Below are positions 24,695 through 33,610 of a DNA stretch of 64,000 nucleotides, in pieces. Source of the stretch: Streptomyces sp. CoH27 (GTDB lineage Bacteria; Actinomycetota; Actinomycetes; Streptomycetales; Streptomycetaceae); contig NZ_JAIQYY010000008.1 of NCBI RefSeq assembly GCF_020181035.1, positions 178,801 through 242,800 of the forward strand, in the 5' to 3' direction. The notes under the pieces are model-generated. The model saw nothing but the letters and a program-made list of their open reading frames with translations, was not told the origin of the DNA and searched no databases. The translations under genes were made by a program, and so were the position numbers. Every line of letters begins with the position of its first letter. The first letter of the stretch is position 1.

Positions 24695-24706
24695 TACACG
24701 AGTGTA
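24695..24706. promoter_or_regulatory. Palindrome overlapping a -10-like box upstream of uppP
   Basis: TACAC-GA-GTGTA lies 86 bases before the uppP start; on the minus strand it contains TACACT, which fits a -10 hexamer. The form is similar to operators of CopY/BlaI-type repressors, which is only a resemblance. No regulator gene is adjacent. Confidence 0.35.
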
Positions 24707-24761
24707 AAAACGCGGACAGGTCGCACGAAGCGGCCCGTTCACCGCCTCCATCCCGGGAACG

Positions 24762-27440
24762 TCAGCGCGGAAAACGACCGCTTTCCACCCATTCGCCCCG
24801 CCCGATGAGGTGCTGTTCCTGGCGGGTGCGGGCCAGGACGAGCGCGGCGGCGTACAGCGCGAGGACGACGGTGAGAAGCAGGTAATACTCCGGTGGCAAT
24901 GCCGTCAGACCGAGCGGCGGGCCGAGCGGGGACGGCGGCAGGAGCACGCCGATGACCGCCAGGGCGCCCGCCGTCCAGCCCACCGGGCCGGGCGGGCGGT
25001 CCTCGAACAGCCGGCGGCCGGTGCGCAGCAGCAGCATCACCAGGCTCTGGGTGATCAGGTTCTCGGTGAACCAGCCGGAGTGGAACACCGCCTCGTCCTC
25101 CCCCGGCCCCCGGCCGTGCAGGGCGAGCGCCAGGACGCCGAAGGTCGCGAGGTCGGCCGCCGCGTTGAGGATGCCGAACCCGGTGATGAAGCGCAGCAGG
25201 GCGCGCGGGTCGAGGCGGGCCGGCCGGCGCAGCAACGCCGGGTGGGGGCGGTCGTAGGCGAAGGCGAGCTGCACCGAGTCGAAGCACAGGTTCTGCACCA
25301 GCACCTGGGCCGGGAGCATCGGCAGGAAGGGCAGCAGCAGGCCGGCGGCGAGCATCGCGACGACGTTGCCGAGGTTCGACGACAGGGTGATGCGCAGATA
25401 CGTGGCGATGTTGCCGCCGCTCAGTCGGCCCGCGGCGATGGCGTGGTCGACTGCGGTGAGGTCCTTCTCGGCGAGCACCACGTCGGCGCTCTCCCGGGCC
25501 ACGTCGGTGGCGTCGCGCGGGGCGATGCCGACGTCGGCCGCCCACAGCGCGGACACGTCGTTGACGCCGTCCCCGAGGAAGCCCACCGTGTGCCCGCCGG
25601 TGCGCAGCGCGGCGCTGATCCGCGCCTTGTGCTCCGGGGTGCAGCGGGCGAAGACCGTCGTACGGGCGGCCAGCTGGGCCAGTTCGGCGTCGGTCAGGGC
25701 GTCGGTGCGGTCGGCGGTGACCACCGCGTCCGCACCGAGCGCGATGCCCAGATCGCGGCAGGCGCGCGCGGCGGTGCCCGGGTGGTCGCCGGTGAGGATC
25801 TTGACGGTGACGCCCCGGCCGGCGAGCGCGGCCAGGGCCGGCGCGGCGGTGGGCGCGAGGGCGTCGCGCAGGGTGACCAGGCCCCGGAAGTCCAGGCCGC
25901 GTTCGTCGGCCGGGGTGTAGTCGCGCAGCCGGGCCGGGCGTTCGGCGGTGGCGACCGCCAGCACCCGCAGGCCGTCCCGCGCGGCCCGGTCCGCGAGCTC
26001 GGTCAGCCGCCGCGTCTCCTCCGGCCGCAGGGCGCAGCGCTCCAGGACGGCTTCCACGGCGCCCTTGACGACGAGCGTGTGCGTGCCCAGCCGGCCGGGG
26101 GTGCGCACCACGGCCGTGGACAGCCGGCGCACGGGGTCGAACGGCAGCGCCGCGATCCCGTCGTACGCCATGAGGCCGTCCTCGTCGGCCGCGTCCAGGA
26201 CCGCCTCGTCCAGGGCGTCGGGCGCGGGCAGTTCGGCCAGTTGCAGGGTCCACCAGGCGTTGACGGCGGCCCAGTGCACCGCCTCGGGGGCGTCTGCGCC
26301 TGCCGCGTCCAGGCCCCGCTCGACCACCGGCCGGTCCTGGGTGAGGGTGCCCGTCTTGTCCAGGCACAGCACGTCGACCGCGCCCAGGTCGTGCAGGGCC
26401 GGGAGCCGTTTGACGATCACCCCGTGCGCGCGGGCCAGCAGCGCCGCCCCGCGCGCCAGACAGGTGGTCACGACGACCGGCAGCATCTCCGGCGTCAGCC
26501 CCACCGCCACCGCCACCGCGAACGGCAGGGTCTCCAGGCCCCGGTCGCGCAGCGCCGCGTTGGCCATCAGCACCAGGGGCGGGGTGAGCAGCATGAACCG
26601 GATCAGGATCCACGAGATGCCGTACACCGACCGGTCGAAGGCACTCGCCTCGCGCAGCCCTGCCGTACGGTCGTGAGCCGCCGCGAACCGGGTGCGCCCG
26701 CCAGTGTCCACCACGACCGCGGTAGCGCTGCCGGTGGCGACGCTGCTGCCCTGGAAGCACAGCTGCGGCTGCTCGAACACCGCGCCCCGGTCCGGCCCGG
26801 CGACGTCCCCCGCGTGCTTCGCGACGGGGACCGACTCCCCGGTCAGCGCCGCCTGATGCACCGTGAGACCCCGGGCGCGCAGCAGCCGTACGTCCGCCGG
26901 GACCAGGTCCCCCGGGCCGAGCTGGACGATGTCGCCGGGGACCAGTTCCTCCACCGGGACCTCCCGGGCGACGGGTGCCGCGTCCTCGGCGGCCCGCCGC
27001 AGCACGGAGGAGGTGGTGGCGACCAGCTCGCGCAAATGGGCCATGGACCGGTCGGCGCGGTACTCGCCGGAGGCCCGCAGCACACTGCTGGTCACGACCA
27101 GCACGAGGATCACACAGGCGGTGGACCAGGCGAACACGGCGGCGGAGACCAGGGCGAGGCACAGCAGCACGGCGGTGAACGGATCGCGCAGGCCCCGCAG
27201 CAGCAGCCGCGGCCAGGAGGCGTGCCGGCGGGCCGGCAGCGTGTTCGCCCCGACCCGGCCCAGGCGGAGCGCGGCCTCGTCCTCCGTCAGCCCGCGCGGC
27301 CCGGTGTCCAGCCGCCGCAGCACCTGCAGCGCGGTCGCCGCGGCCGCTTCCCCGGGCTCGCTCGCGGCCGGCGCTTCGGGCACGGCCCCCGGCACCGGCG
27401 TCCCGGCGTCCTCTCCCCAGGCCGGGGCGGTCCTAGGCAC
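24762..27440 (-). CDS. mgtA: Magnesium-translocating P-type ATPase (MgtA-like)
   Basis: The GTG at 27440 overlaps the ArsR stop by eight bases. The 892-residue product is a P3B ATPase: TGES at about 200-203, phosphorylation motif DKTGTLT with D361, hinge TGDHPGTA and GDGVNDVSA. The segment LPFAVAVAVGLTPEMLPVVVT is characteristic of MgtA/MgtB. It imports Mg2+ using ATP. Being cotranscribed with an ArsR-type regulator is unusual for mgtA, which is generally under PhoPQ or RNA leader control, and suggests direct metal-responsive repression. Confidence 0.9.
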   Translation of the reverse strand: MPRTAPAWGEDAGTPVPGAVPEAPAASEPGEAAAATALQVLRRLDTGPRGLTEDEAALRLGRVGANTLPARRHASWPRLLLRGLRDPFTAVLLCLALVSAAVFAWSTACVILVLVVTSSVLRASGEYRADRSMAHLRELVATTSSVLRRAAEDAAPVAREVPVEELVPGDIVQLGPGDLVPADVRLLRARGLTVHQAALTGESVPVAKHAGDVAGPDRGAVFEQPQLCFQGSSVATGSATAVVVDTGGRTRFAAAHDRTAGLREASAFDRSVYGISWILIRFMLLTPPLVLMANAALRDRGLETLPFAVAVAVGLTPEMLPVVVTTCLARGAALLARAHGVIVKRLPALHDLGAVDVLCLDKTGTLTQDRPVVERGLDAAGADAPEAVHWAAVNAWWTLQLAELPAPDALDEAVLDAADEDGLMAYDGIAALPFDPVRRLSTAVVRTPGRLGTHTLVVKGAVEAVLERCALRPEETRRLTELADRAARDGLRVLAVATAERPARLRDYTPADERGLDFRGLVTLRDALAPTAAPALAALAGRGVTVKILTGDHPGTAARACRDLGIALGADAVVTADRTDALTDAELAQLAARTTVFARCTPEHKARISAALRTGGHTVGFLGDGVNDVSALWAADVGIAPRDATDVARESADVVLAEKDLTAVDHAIAAGRLSGGNIATYLRITLSSNLGNVVAMLAAGLLLPFLPMLPAQVLVQNLCFDSVQLAFAYDRPHPALLRRPARLDPRALLRFITGFGILNAAADLATFGVLALALHGRGPGEDEAVFHSGWFTENLITQSLVMLLLRTGRRLFEDRPPGPVGWTAGALAVIGVLLPPSPLGPPLGLTALPPEYYLLLTVVLALYAAALVLARTRQEQHLIGRGEWVESGRFPR

Positions 27441-27795
27441 CGGTCCCCTGCAGCCCGCCCGTCGCCCCGGGTGCCTGCGCGGCACGCTGGGCGAGCTGAC
27501 CGACCATCACCCGTACGACCGTGACGACATCGGGGTCGCCGACGTAGTAGATCTGCCGCCGGCCCTCACGGCGGGAGCGGACGAGACCGGCGAGCTTCAG
27601 CTTCGACAGGTGCTGGCTGACCGCGGGCAGCGCACCGCCGACCCGGTCCGCGAGATGGCTGACATCGCTCTCGCCCTGGGCCAGCGCCCACATGATGTGC
27701 AGCCGGGGCGCCGCCGCCAGCAGCCCGAACGCGGCGGCGGCCTCCGCGAGCACCTCGGCGGACGGATCCTCGAAACCGCCGGCCATCTGCCCCAC
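27433..27795 (-). CDS. ArsR/SmtB-type winged-helix repressor
   Basis: GTG at 27795 follows GGAGAGGA; an ATG at 27786 is possible. The 120-residue product has the ArsR core: PRLHIMWALAQGESDVSHLADRVG, recognition helix LPAVSQHLSKLKLAGLV and wing RREGRRQIYYVGD. No cysteine ligand of the ArsR or CadC type is present, so it would sense a metal through Asp/His or another signal. It is the first gene of the operon with mgtA and probably represses both. Confidence 0.85.
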   Translation of the reverse strand: MGQMAGGFEDPSAEVLAEAAAAFGLLAAAPRLHIMWALAQGESDVSHLADRVGGALPAVSQHLSKLKLAGLVRSRREGRRQIYYVGDPDVVTVVRVMVGQLAQRAAQAPGATGGLQGTGA

Positions 27796-27986
27796 AGTCC
27801 TCTCCCGTCCGTCCCCTGCCCGGTCCGCCGCGTCACAGGAACGCGCGGCCCTCAGTGTAGGTGTCACCGGCCGCGCGCCGGCCGGGGACGGAGTGATCGG
27901 CTCCCCGCTCACCCGCAGTCGCCTGTCCGGCCGGATCCGACCGCCCGCCCACGGCTGTCCTCCGGCCGCGGCTCCCCCGTGGCCGG

Positions 27987-29825
27987 TTACGACAGCCGGA
28001 ACCGCAGCCGGCAGATCACCGCGTCCGTCTCCCGCCGTACGGCGTGCGCGACGACCGCGCCCCGCTGGTTCTGGAGCAGCCGCTGCCACAGCCGCTCCGG
28101 CTCGGCCTCCGGGATGAGGACGGTGACCCGGGTGCCCGGTTCGGCGGCCGCCGCACCGACGTACGCGGCGATGGGCCGGCCGAGGGTGCGCCGCTCGCAC
28201 GCCAGCCGTACCAGGGGCACCCCGGGGTCCCACTCGGCCCAGGCGCGCTCCAGGGCGTGCAGCTGGGCCCGGTCCTCGGGGTCGGGGTAGCAGACGGTCA
28301 CCGCGCGGACCTCGTCACCGAGGGAGGCGGCCGCGGTCAGCGCCTCGGAGGTGAGCCGGGACAGCGAGGACACCGGCACGATCACCAGCGAGCGGTCGCG
28401 GTGCGGGGCCTCGGGGATCCGGCCGAGCCCGAGCCGCTCGCCGATCCGGCCGTAGGCGCGGTGGACGGCGAGGAAGGCGGCCACCAGCAGCGGCAGCGCG
28501 ACGACGATCAGCCAGGCGCCCTCCGTGAACTTGCTCGCGGTGACCACGACGGCGGCGACCCCGGTGAGCAGGGCCCCGAACCCGTTGAGCAGCGCCTTCC
28601 CGCGCCAGCCGGGGCCCTTTTCGAGCCGCCAGTGCCGAACCATCCCCACCTGGGCGATGGTGAAGCCGACGAAGACACCGATCGCGAACATCGGCACCAG
28701 GGTGTTGGTGTCGCCGCCGGAGAAGACCAGCAGCGCGGCCGAGACGACGGCGAGCGCGAGGACACCGTGCCGGTGGACCTGGCGGTCGGCCTTCAGAGCG
28801 AAGACGTGCGGGGCGTAGTTGTCCCGGGCGAGCAGTTTCAGCAGCACCGGGAGCCCGCCGAAGGAGGTGTTCGCGGACAGGGCGAGCAGGATCATCGTCG
28901 CGAACTGGAGCACGTAGAACGCCCAGTTGTGGCCGAGGGAGGCGTCCGCGAGCTGGGCGAGGACGGTGACGCCCGCGACCGGCTGGAGGTGGAAGCGGCC
29001 GATCAGCACCGACAGACCGATCAGCATCAGGCCCAGTACGGCGCCCAGGGCGACCTCCGCGCGCTGGGCCCGCCGTACCCGCGGGACCCGGAAGGAGGGG
29101 ACGGCGTTGGCGATGGCCTCGACGCCGGTCAGCGCGGCACAGCCGGAGGCGAATGCTTTCAGCAGGAGCAGCGCGCCCACGCCGGAGGCGTTGCCCGCGA
29201 CGACGGAGGCATGCCCGGCGGCGGTCGCCGTACTCACCGGGTGGGACCGGAAGAGCCCGACGGCGATGAGGACGAGGACGGACCCGACGAAGACGACGGT
29301 CGGCACGATGAAGGCCTTCGCGGACTCCGCGATGCCGCGCAGATTGACGCCCGTGACCAGGGCGAGCACGGCCAGGCACAGCCACAGCCGGTCGGCGTAG
29401 AGGGAGGGGAAGGCGGAGGTGAGAGCGGCGACGCCCGCGGTGACGGCGACGGCGACGTTGAGGACGTAGTCGAGGACGAGGGAGGCGGCGGCGACGAGAC
29501 TGGTCCGCGCCCCCAGATGCGTCCGGGCGACGGCGTACGACCCGCCGCCGTCCGGGAAGGCCGCGATGACCTGCCGGTAGGAGGCGACGAGGACGGCGAG
29601 CAGGGCGGCGATGGCCAGTGTGACCGGCAGGGTGAAGCCCAGCCCGTGCGCGCCGGCGGCGGCGAGGACCAGCACGATCGCCTCGGGCCCGTACGCCACC
29701 GAGGCCATCGCGTCCAGCGACAGGGCGGCGAGCCCGGTGAGGGCGGTCAGCCGGTGCCGTTCGCCGGTATCAGGAGGCTCCTCGCCGGCGGGGACGGCAT
29801 CCGGTTCGGTGGTCAGGACGGACAT
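27987..29825 (-). CDS. KimA-like potassium importer (APC superfamily)
   Basis: ATG 29825 follows GAGGAG; GTG 29831 is an alternative. The 612-residue product has about twelve helices with the APC core (SVAYGPEAIV, PDGGGSYAVARTHLG) and a cytoplasmic C-terminal domain of about 150 residues. The C-terminal segments EWDPGVPLVRL, GRPIAAYV and RLLQNQRG match the pattern of Bacillus KimA (YdaO), a proton-coupled K+ importer regulated by c-di-AMP. Annotation simply as amino-acid permease would be the common alternative. Two sets of DNA repeats lie upstream. Confidence 0.78.
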   Translation of the reverse strand: MSVLTTEPDAVPAGEEPPDTGERHRLTALTGLAALSLDAMASVAYGPEAIVLVLAAAGAHGLGFTLPVTLAIAALLAVLVASYRQVIAAFPDGGGSYAVARTHLGARTSLVAAASLVLDYVLNVAVAVTAGVAALTSAFPSLYADRLWLCLAVLALVTGVNLRGIAESAKAFIVPTVVFVGSVLVLIAVGLFRSHPVSTATAAGHASVVAGNASGVGALLLLKAFASGCAALTGVEAIANAVPSFRVPRVRRAQRAEVALGAVLGLMLIGLSVLIGRFHLQPVAGVTVLAQLADASLGHNWAFYVLQFATMILLALSANTSFGGLPVLLKLLARDNYAPHVFALKADRQVHRHGVLALAVVSAALLVFSGGDTNTLVPMFAIGVFVGFTIAQVGMVRHWRLEKGPGWRGKALLNGFGALLTGVAAVVVTASKFTEGAWLIVVALPLLVAAFLAVHRAYGRIGERLGLGRIPEAPHRDRSLVIVPVSSLSRLTSEALTAAASLGDEVRAVTVCYPDPEDRAQLHALERAWAEWDPGVPLVRLACERRTLGRPIAAYVGAAAAEPGTRVTVLIPEAEPERLWQRLLQNQRGAVVAHAVRRETDAVICRLRFRLS

Positions 29826-29844
29826 GGGCACGTGCTCCTCTTTT

Positions 29845-29894
29845 TTCCTTACGTGCGCGGGCGCACCCATTCCTTACGTGCGCGGGCGCACCCA
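29845..29894. repeat. 25-base tandem repeat with internal palindromes in the KimA-like leader
   Basis: Two exact copies, 29845-29869 and 29870-29894. Each contains the perfect palindrome GTGCGC-GG-GCGCAC (29853-29866 and 29878-29891). The pair is immediately upstream of the ribosome site, so it is either a double operator or two RNA hairpins in the 5' leader. Confidence 0.65.
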
Positions 29895-29925
29895 GGTTCC
29901 GTCCGTTTCCGACCGCATCCGACCG

Positions 29926-30004
29926 GTCTTTACGGGATCTTCGCACCCAATGGGTCCGTCTTGACGGGACCTTGACAGGGATCCGCGTCAGAGCCGTGTC
30001 AAGG
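29926..30004. promoter_or_regulatory. Direct-repeat array between the KimA-like gene and a divergent membrane gene
   Basis: GTCTTTACGGGATCTT (29926-29941) and GTCTTGACGGGACCTT (29958-29973) agree at 14 of 16 positions, 32 bases apart. Within and after them TTGAC recurs at 29961 and 29972, and CGCGTCA/CGTGTCA at 29984 and 29995, each pair 11 bases apart. Such spacing is usual for OmpR/KdpE-type response regulators. A similar arrangement is found at 37335-37388. Confidence 0.5.
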
Positions 30005-30043
30005 TGCCGGAATCCGCTTCCGCAGGTCAGTACCGTCGTCGCC

Positions 30044-30556
30044 ATGGCGGGTTCCGGCGTGGTGGCGAACGACCAGGACTGGCGACAGGAGTGGTGGAGC
30101 GCCGTCCGCTGCGCCGGCGTCCTGCTCGCTCTGCTCCTCCTGGTCGACTGGGGCTCCGGCCGCGGCGCCCTGTGGCGGACTGCGCTGTGGTGCGCGATCT
30201 CGGGGCTGCTGTTCGCCGTGCTGTACCCCGCCCGGATCTCCGCCGGCACCGACTGGCTGGCCGCACGCCGGCTGGGCCGCGAGCGCCGGGTGCGCACGGA
30301 CCTCCTGATCTCGGTGCGCTGCCTGGACGGCATCTCCCCACGGCTGCTGCTGCGCGACGCGTTGGGCGGGCACGTCGAGATCGACCCCGAGGTGCTGGCG
30401 CGCAACCCGCGGCTGTGGCACCTCCTCGACGAGGGCGCGCGGAAGGCCGCGGCGAGCGGCGTACTGCTGTGCGGGGAGACCGCGTTGCGCCGGCTGTCGT
30501 CCCGGCTGGACCGGGAGACGGCGCTGGGTGTGTTCCGGGCGTCGGGGCTGGAGTGA
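30044..30556 (+). CDS. Small membrane-associated protein of unknown function
   Basis: The ATG at 30044 gives 170 residues. Two N-terminal hydrophobic segments (GVLLALLLLVDW and ALWCAISGLLFAVLY) precede a soluble part ending LSSRLDRETALGVFRASGLE. The same C-terminal pattern, HRVDGETEPAVLRASGLS, is encoded by a remnant at 37424-37555, so the family exists in at least two copies here, each next to a cation transporter. Divergent from the KimA-like gene. Function unknown. Confidence 0.65.
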   Translation: MAGSGVVANDQDWRQEWWSAVRCAGVLLALLLLVDWGSGRGALWRTALWCAISGLLFAVLYPARISAGTDWLAARRLGRERRVRTDLLISVRCLDGISPRLLLRDALGGHVEIDPEVLARNPRLWHLLDEGARKAAASGVLLCGETALRRLSSRLDRETALGVFRASGLE

Positions 30557-30589
30557 GGCCGTGATCCGGTGGGGTGCACAATGCCCGGC

Positions 30590-30796
30590 ATGAACGCACG
30601 GACGGTTCGCCCCCGCTGGTGGCTGGGGCTGCGCGGCTTCGCCGTCTTCCTGCTGGGCGGCGGCCTCGGCACCTTCGCGTACGCGGTGGTCACGCACCGG
30701 CCGGGTGGGGTGCCGTGGGGCGGGCTGCTGTTCGGGGCGCTGGTGTGCGGGACGCTGTGCGCGCTGTTTCCTGGGCGGCGGCGGGTGGGCCGTTAG
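30590..30796 (+). CDS. 68-residue membrane protein
   Basis: The ATG at 30590 lies 33 bases after the preceding stop. Two hydrophobic helices are evident (FAVFLLGGGLGTFAYAVV and GGLLFGALVCGTLCALF) separated by a short turn, with basic ends. Probably in an operon with 30044-30556. No family recognised. Confidence 0.55.
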   Translation: MNARTVRPRWWLGLRGFAVFLLGGGLGTFAYAVVTHRPGGVPWGGLLFGALVCGTLCALFPGRRRVGR

Positions 30797-30815
30797 GTTG
30801 TCGGGTCGGGCCGGG

Positions 30816-31325
30816 TCAGATGAGGTACTGCTCGTGCGGGATGGCACGCTCCCACACTGACTCGAACGCGGCCGAGCACAGCTTGGCCACGGCCGGCTCG
30901 GTGAGCGTTTCCATGCCGGGGTCCGCCCATTGACCGTCGCCGGTGAAGTGATTGAAGACCACGGTGGTTCCGTCGAACAGCCAGTAGTCGACCCCGGGGA
31001 GCGCGAGATCCTTGGTTCGGGGTCTGGGAAGCCACCGGACCTGTTCACCGGCCGCGATGTTGTGCGGACCGGTGAGGGAGTGCTCCCACCGGATGTATTC
31101 GCTGACCGGCTCCGACACGATGCGAGCGCGGCGAACCACCACCCCGCGACCGGTCACCTCTCGCATCAGTTCGGACCACGAGCGGTACTCCTCGGCCGGG
31201 TCGAACGGGCGTCCCTGCTGCCACGCGATGAATACAGGGTCGTCGGTCATATAACTGTCGCGCATCTCCAGGTGGACGGCGGAGTGCTGAGCGGCAGCGA
31301 ACCCTTGGCGGACTGCTGACGTCAC
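30816..31325 (-). CDS. DUF6879 family protein
   Basis: GTG at 31325 has GGAGG eight bases upstream. The 169-residue product contains RPFDPAEEYRSWSELMREV, RRARIVSEPVSEYIRWEH and PHNIAAGEQVRWLPR, which is the DUF6879 pattern common beside XRE regulators in Streptomyces. The structure has been compared by others to phospholipase-D-like folds, but I see no catalytic HKD motif. It is the last gene of the minus-strand cassette that includes the methyltransferase and peptide genes. Confidence 0.75.
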   Translation of the reverse strand: MTSAVRQGFAAAQHSAVHLEMRDSYMTDDPVFIAWQQGRPFDPAEEYRSWSELMREVTGRGVVVRRARIVSEPVSEYIRWEHSLTGPHNIAAGEQVRWLPRPRTKDLALPGVDYWLFDGTTVVFNHFTGDGQWADPGMETLTEPAVAKLCSAAFESVWERAIPHEQYLI

Positions 31326-31467
31326 TGGTCGGCCTCCGGGCGTGGGATGAACGGGAGCATGCTGGCGGGAGGTCGGATCACGGTTTCTCCCGCACCGAGC
31401 CGGTCAGTTCACGAAGTGGGCGAACTCGCCCGCCTTCACTCCCAAGATAAACGCGCCGCTCGGGACG

Positions 31468-32646
31468 TCAGACCGGCCAGGACTCCTTCGGGTCGTCCAG
31501 CCAGGCGCGCTGACCGTGAGGTGCGATCGTGAGCCCGAACCGGGTCACGTCGGGAGACCCCTGGTCCTGCCACCAGTGGTAGGCGTCGGACACCTCGCCC
31601 CACAGGCGGCGCGGGCCTGACTGCCAGACCTCCGCCTCCGCCTCCCCGTCCCGGAACATCACGCACGCCCACGACAGGTCGGACAGGCTGTAGAACCACA
31701 CCGGCCGCGCGCCGTCACGCTTGTCCGCCACCATGTGGCGGCAGGCAGGCACCCGGAGACCCAGTACGAACGGCAGATCGGACCACTGGCCGGTCAGGAA
31801 CTCCCCTTCCGTGAGGGAGGTCCTGTCGTTGTCGGCGTCCGCCAGGGGGCCCGCGGACAGGTAGTCGTCCGCGCCGATGTCGGGGCCCCTCTGTGTGCGG
31901 AGCTTCATGAACTCCACCCGCCGGGTGAAGTGGCCCATAGACACCTCCCCTTTGACCTCCAGGCGCACCATGGCGTCGGCGTTGCCGTAGGGGGTGCCGA
32001 ACGAGGCGAGGATGATCCCCCCGGGCCGGGTCTGGGTGACCCAGGCACCAGAGATCTCCCGGACACCTACTGTGGCGAGGACGCGGTCGTACGGTGCGGC
32101 GTCGGCGTACCCCTCGAACCCGTCGCCGACAACCACCTCCGGGTACAGGCCGTACCGGCACAGCCGCTCCCGGGCCGTCCCTGACACGACCCCGTCCACC
32201 TCGACGGTCGTCACGTGGCCGGGCCCCAGTCGGTGGGTCAGCGCGCCGGCCGTCTCGCCGGTGCCCGTGCCCACGTCCAGCACGCGCATGCCGTCCTCCC
32301 CGGCCAGGTCCTGGAGCAGGAGGTAGACCGTGGCGGGCATGGAGGACGAACTCGTGGACAGCCTCCCCGGGCTTGGCCCGGAGTGGGCGCCGTCGTCCCA
32401 CTGGGTCACGATGGGAACGTTGCTGTCCGCCGCCGCGTACCAGGCGTCCGGGTCCTCCCGCTTGTCGACCGTGACACTCGCGCGGGTGTCCAGGTCGTAC
32501 GGCCACATCAGATCCGGAAGGAACGCGGCCCGGTCGACGGCCGTGAACGTCGGCGCCCAGTCCGACGACAGCGCACCGGATGCCATGAGGACCCGCCCCA
32601 GCTCTGTGCGGCCGGGGCGGTCCGTACGAAGAACGTCGGGTGTCAC
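31468..32646 (-). CDS. PIMT-like methyltransferase of the ATP-grasp peptide maturase type
   Basis: GTG at 32646 overlaps the preceding peptide stop (GTGA). The 392-residue product has VPIVTQWDDG, SSSSMPATVYLLL, motif I MRVLDVGTGTGETAG and ARERLCRYGL, then APYDRVLATVGVREI and VTQTRPGGIIL. This is the protein-L-isoaspartate O-methyltransferase (PIMT) fold with a C-terminal extension, as in the TIGR04188 family found with ATP-grasp-modified peptides. PIMT homologues methylate Asp to give aspartimide in some ribosomal peptides. No ATP-grasp gene is in the window, so a direct peptide target is inferred. Confidence 0.82.
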   Translation of the reverse strand: MTPDVLRTDRPGRTELGRVLMASGALSSDWAPTFTAVDRAAFLPDLMWPYDLDTRASVTVDKREDPDAWYAAADSNVPIVTQWDDGAHSGPSPGRLSTSSSSMPATVYLLLQDLAGEDGMRVLDVGTGTGETAGALTHRLGPGHVTTVEVDGVVSGTARERLCRYGLYPEVVVGDGFEGYADAAPYDRVLATVGVREISGAWVTQTRPGGIILASFGTPYGNADAMVRLEVKGEVSMGHFTRRVEFMKLRTQRGPDIGADDYLSAGPLADADNDRTSLTEGEFLTGQWSDLPFVLGLRVPACRHMVADKRDGARPVWFYSLSDLSWACVMFRDGEAEAEVWQSGPRRLWGEVSDAYHWWQDQGSPDVTRFGLTIAPHGQRAWLDDPKESWPV

Positions 32647-32783
32647 CTGCGGTGCTTCCCGTCGCCTTCGGGGCTGGAACCGTCGGGGCTCGGCGGGTCC
32701 TGCGGAGGCTGCCAGGGCTGCCCGGGGTGGCCGTCGCCGTCACCCTCGCCCGGCTGGTCGTGCAGTTCGATACGTACCTTCAT
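32643..32783 (-). CDS. 46-residue Asp-Gly-rich peptide, candidate methyltransferase substrate
   Basis: ATG 32783 is preceded by GGAGAGG at a good distance, and its TGA overlaps the GTG of the methyltransferase gene. The peptide begins MKVRIELHDQPGEGDG, is rich in Pro, Gly and Asp, and ends DGKHRR. It has four Asp-Gly pairs (15-16, 17-18, 34-35, 41-42), the dipeptide most prone to aspartimide formation. It has one Trp (24) and no Cys, Ser only at 32, 36 and 37. It does not resemble the known ATP-grasp-modified precursor. The strong ribosome site and coupling make it real; the substrate role is a hypothesis. Confidence 0.6.
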   Translation of the reverse strand: MKVRIELHDQPGEGDGDGHPGQPWQPPQDPPSPDGSSPEGDGKHRR

Positions 32784-32826
32784 CGTCCTCTCCTTCACTT
32801 CAGTGGGTCTTGCCTGACCAGCCCGA

Positions 32827-33417
32827 CTACCGGGAGTCGTCCGGCGTCGCGTGCTGTCCGGCCGCGATCAGCCGTGCGACGGTCAGCGGTGCACACAGCG
32901 CGGCGGCCGACGCCATCGGGACCGACCAGTAGGAGACGTGTCCCTGCGGGTCGAACTCGGTCAGGTCGAGCCGTGGTACGCCGAGGTAGGTGCCGCTGCC
33001 GAGGACCTCGACGTCCGACTTCGCCCGCCACTCGTCCGCCGCCTTGTGCCAGGTACGGGCCATGCTCGCGGGCACGAGCGCGTAGTAGCGGCGGCTGGAC
33101 GGGTCACAGATGACCGGCCCGCCCTTCAGGGCGTCGTCGAGGAAGGCGTCGACCTCTTCGAAATCTTCCGTCAGGGCCGTCGCGAAGATCAGGCGACCCG
33201 GGATCCGCACGGCGGAGAACAGGGTTCCCAACGGCAGCAGCGCCACCTTGTTCTCCTGCCACTCCGCCCGGATCCGCTCGTGACCCGACGCGGGACAGGT
33301 CGCCATCAGCCAGTGCTCGCTGGCCAGCCGCCGGTCAGCGGCGGAGTGGACCAGCGCACCCGGCTCCGATACGACCGGCCGTAGTGCAGTAGTCCCGGGT
33401 GCAGCGGTAGGTTTCAT
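32827..33417 (-). CDS. Hypothetical protein of the methyltransferase cassette
   Basis: The ATG at 33417 gives 196 residues, MKPTAAPGTTALRPV. The core ALLPLGTLFSAVRIPGRLIF, then DAFLDDALKGGPVICD and RRYYALVPASMARTW, resembles Streptomyces proteins distantly related to the prim-pol N-terminal domain, without an evident catalytic site; this resemblance is weak. It is 43 bases upstream of the peptide gene on the same strand and therefore probably in the same transcript. Confidence 0.6.
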   Translation of the reverse strand: MKPTAAPGTTALRPVVSEPGALVHSAADRRLASEHWLMATCPASGHERIRAEWQENKVALLPLGTLFSAVRIPGRLIFATALTEDFEEVDAFLDDALKGGPVICDPSSRRYYALVPASMARTWHKAADEWRAKSDVEVLGSGTYLGVPRLDLTEFDPQGHVSYWSVPMASAAALCAPLTVARLIAAGQHATPDDSR

Positions 33418-33610
33418 GGTGTCGACGCTCCCTCTCTGGTTCGAGCGTTGGCCACTCCCGGGGCCGTGTGCGCGGCCGCCGGGCCTGAGCTTGCGACGAC
33501 GGCGGCGAGTGGCGAGGGTGCACGTCAGACCGTTCCAGCCGTGGGGCACCTCGCTGCTCCCCGATCGTCGTTGACGAAGTGTGAGAACAGCGTGACGCTC
33601 CGAGAAGGCC

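Noticed and set aside
31468..32783. Standard ATP-grasp (graspetide) cluster
   Set aside because: No ATP-grasp ligase gene lies in the window and the peptide lacks the known precursor motif.
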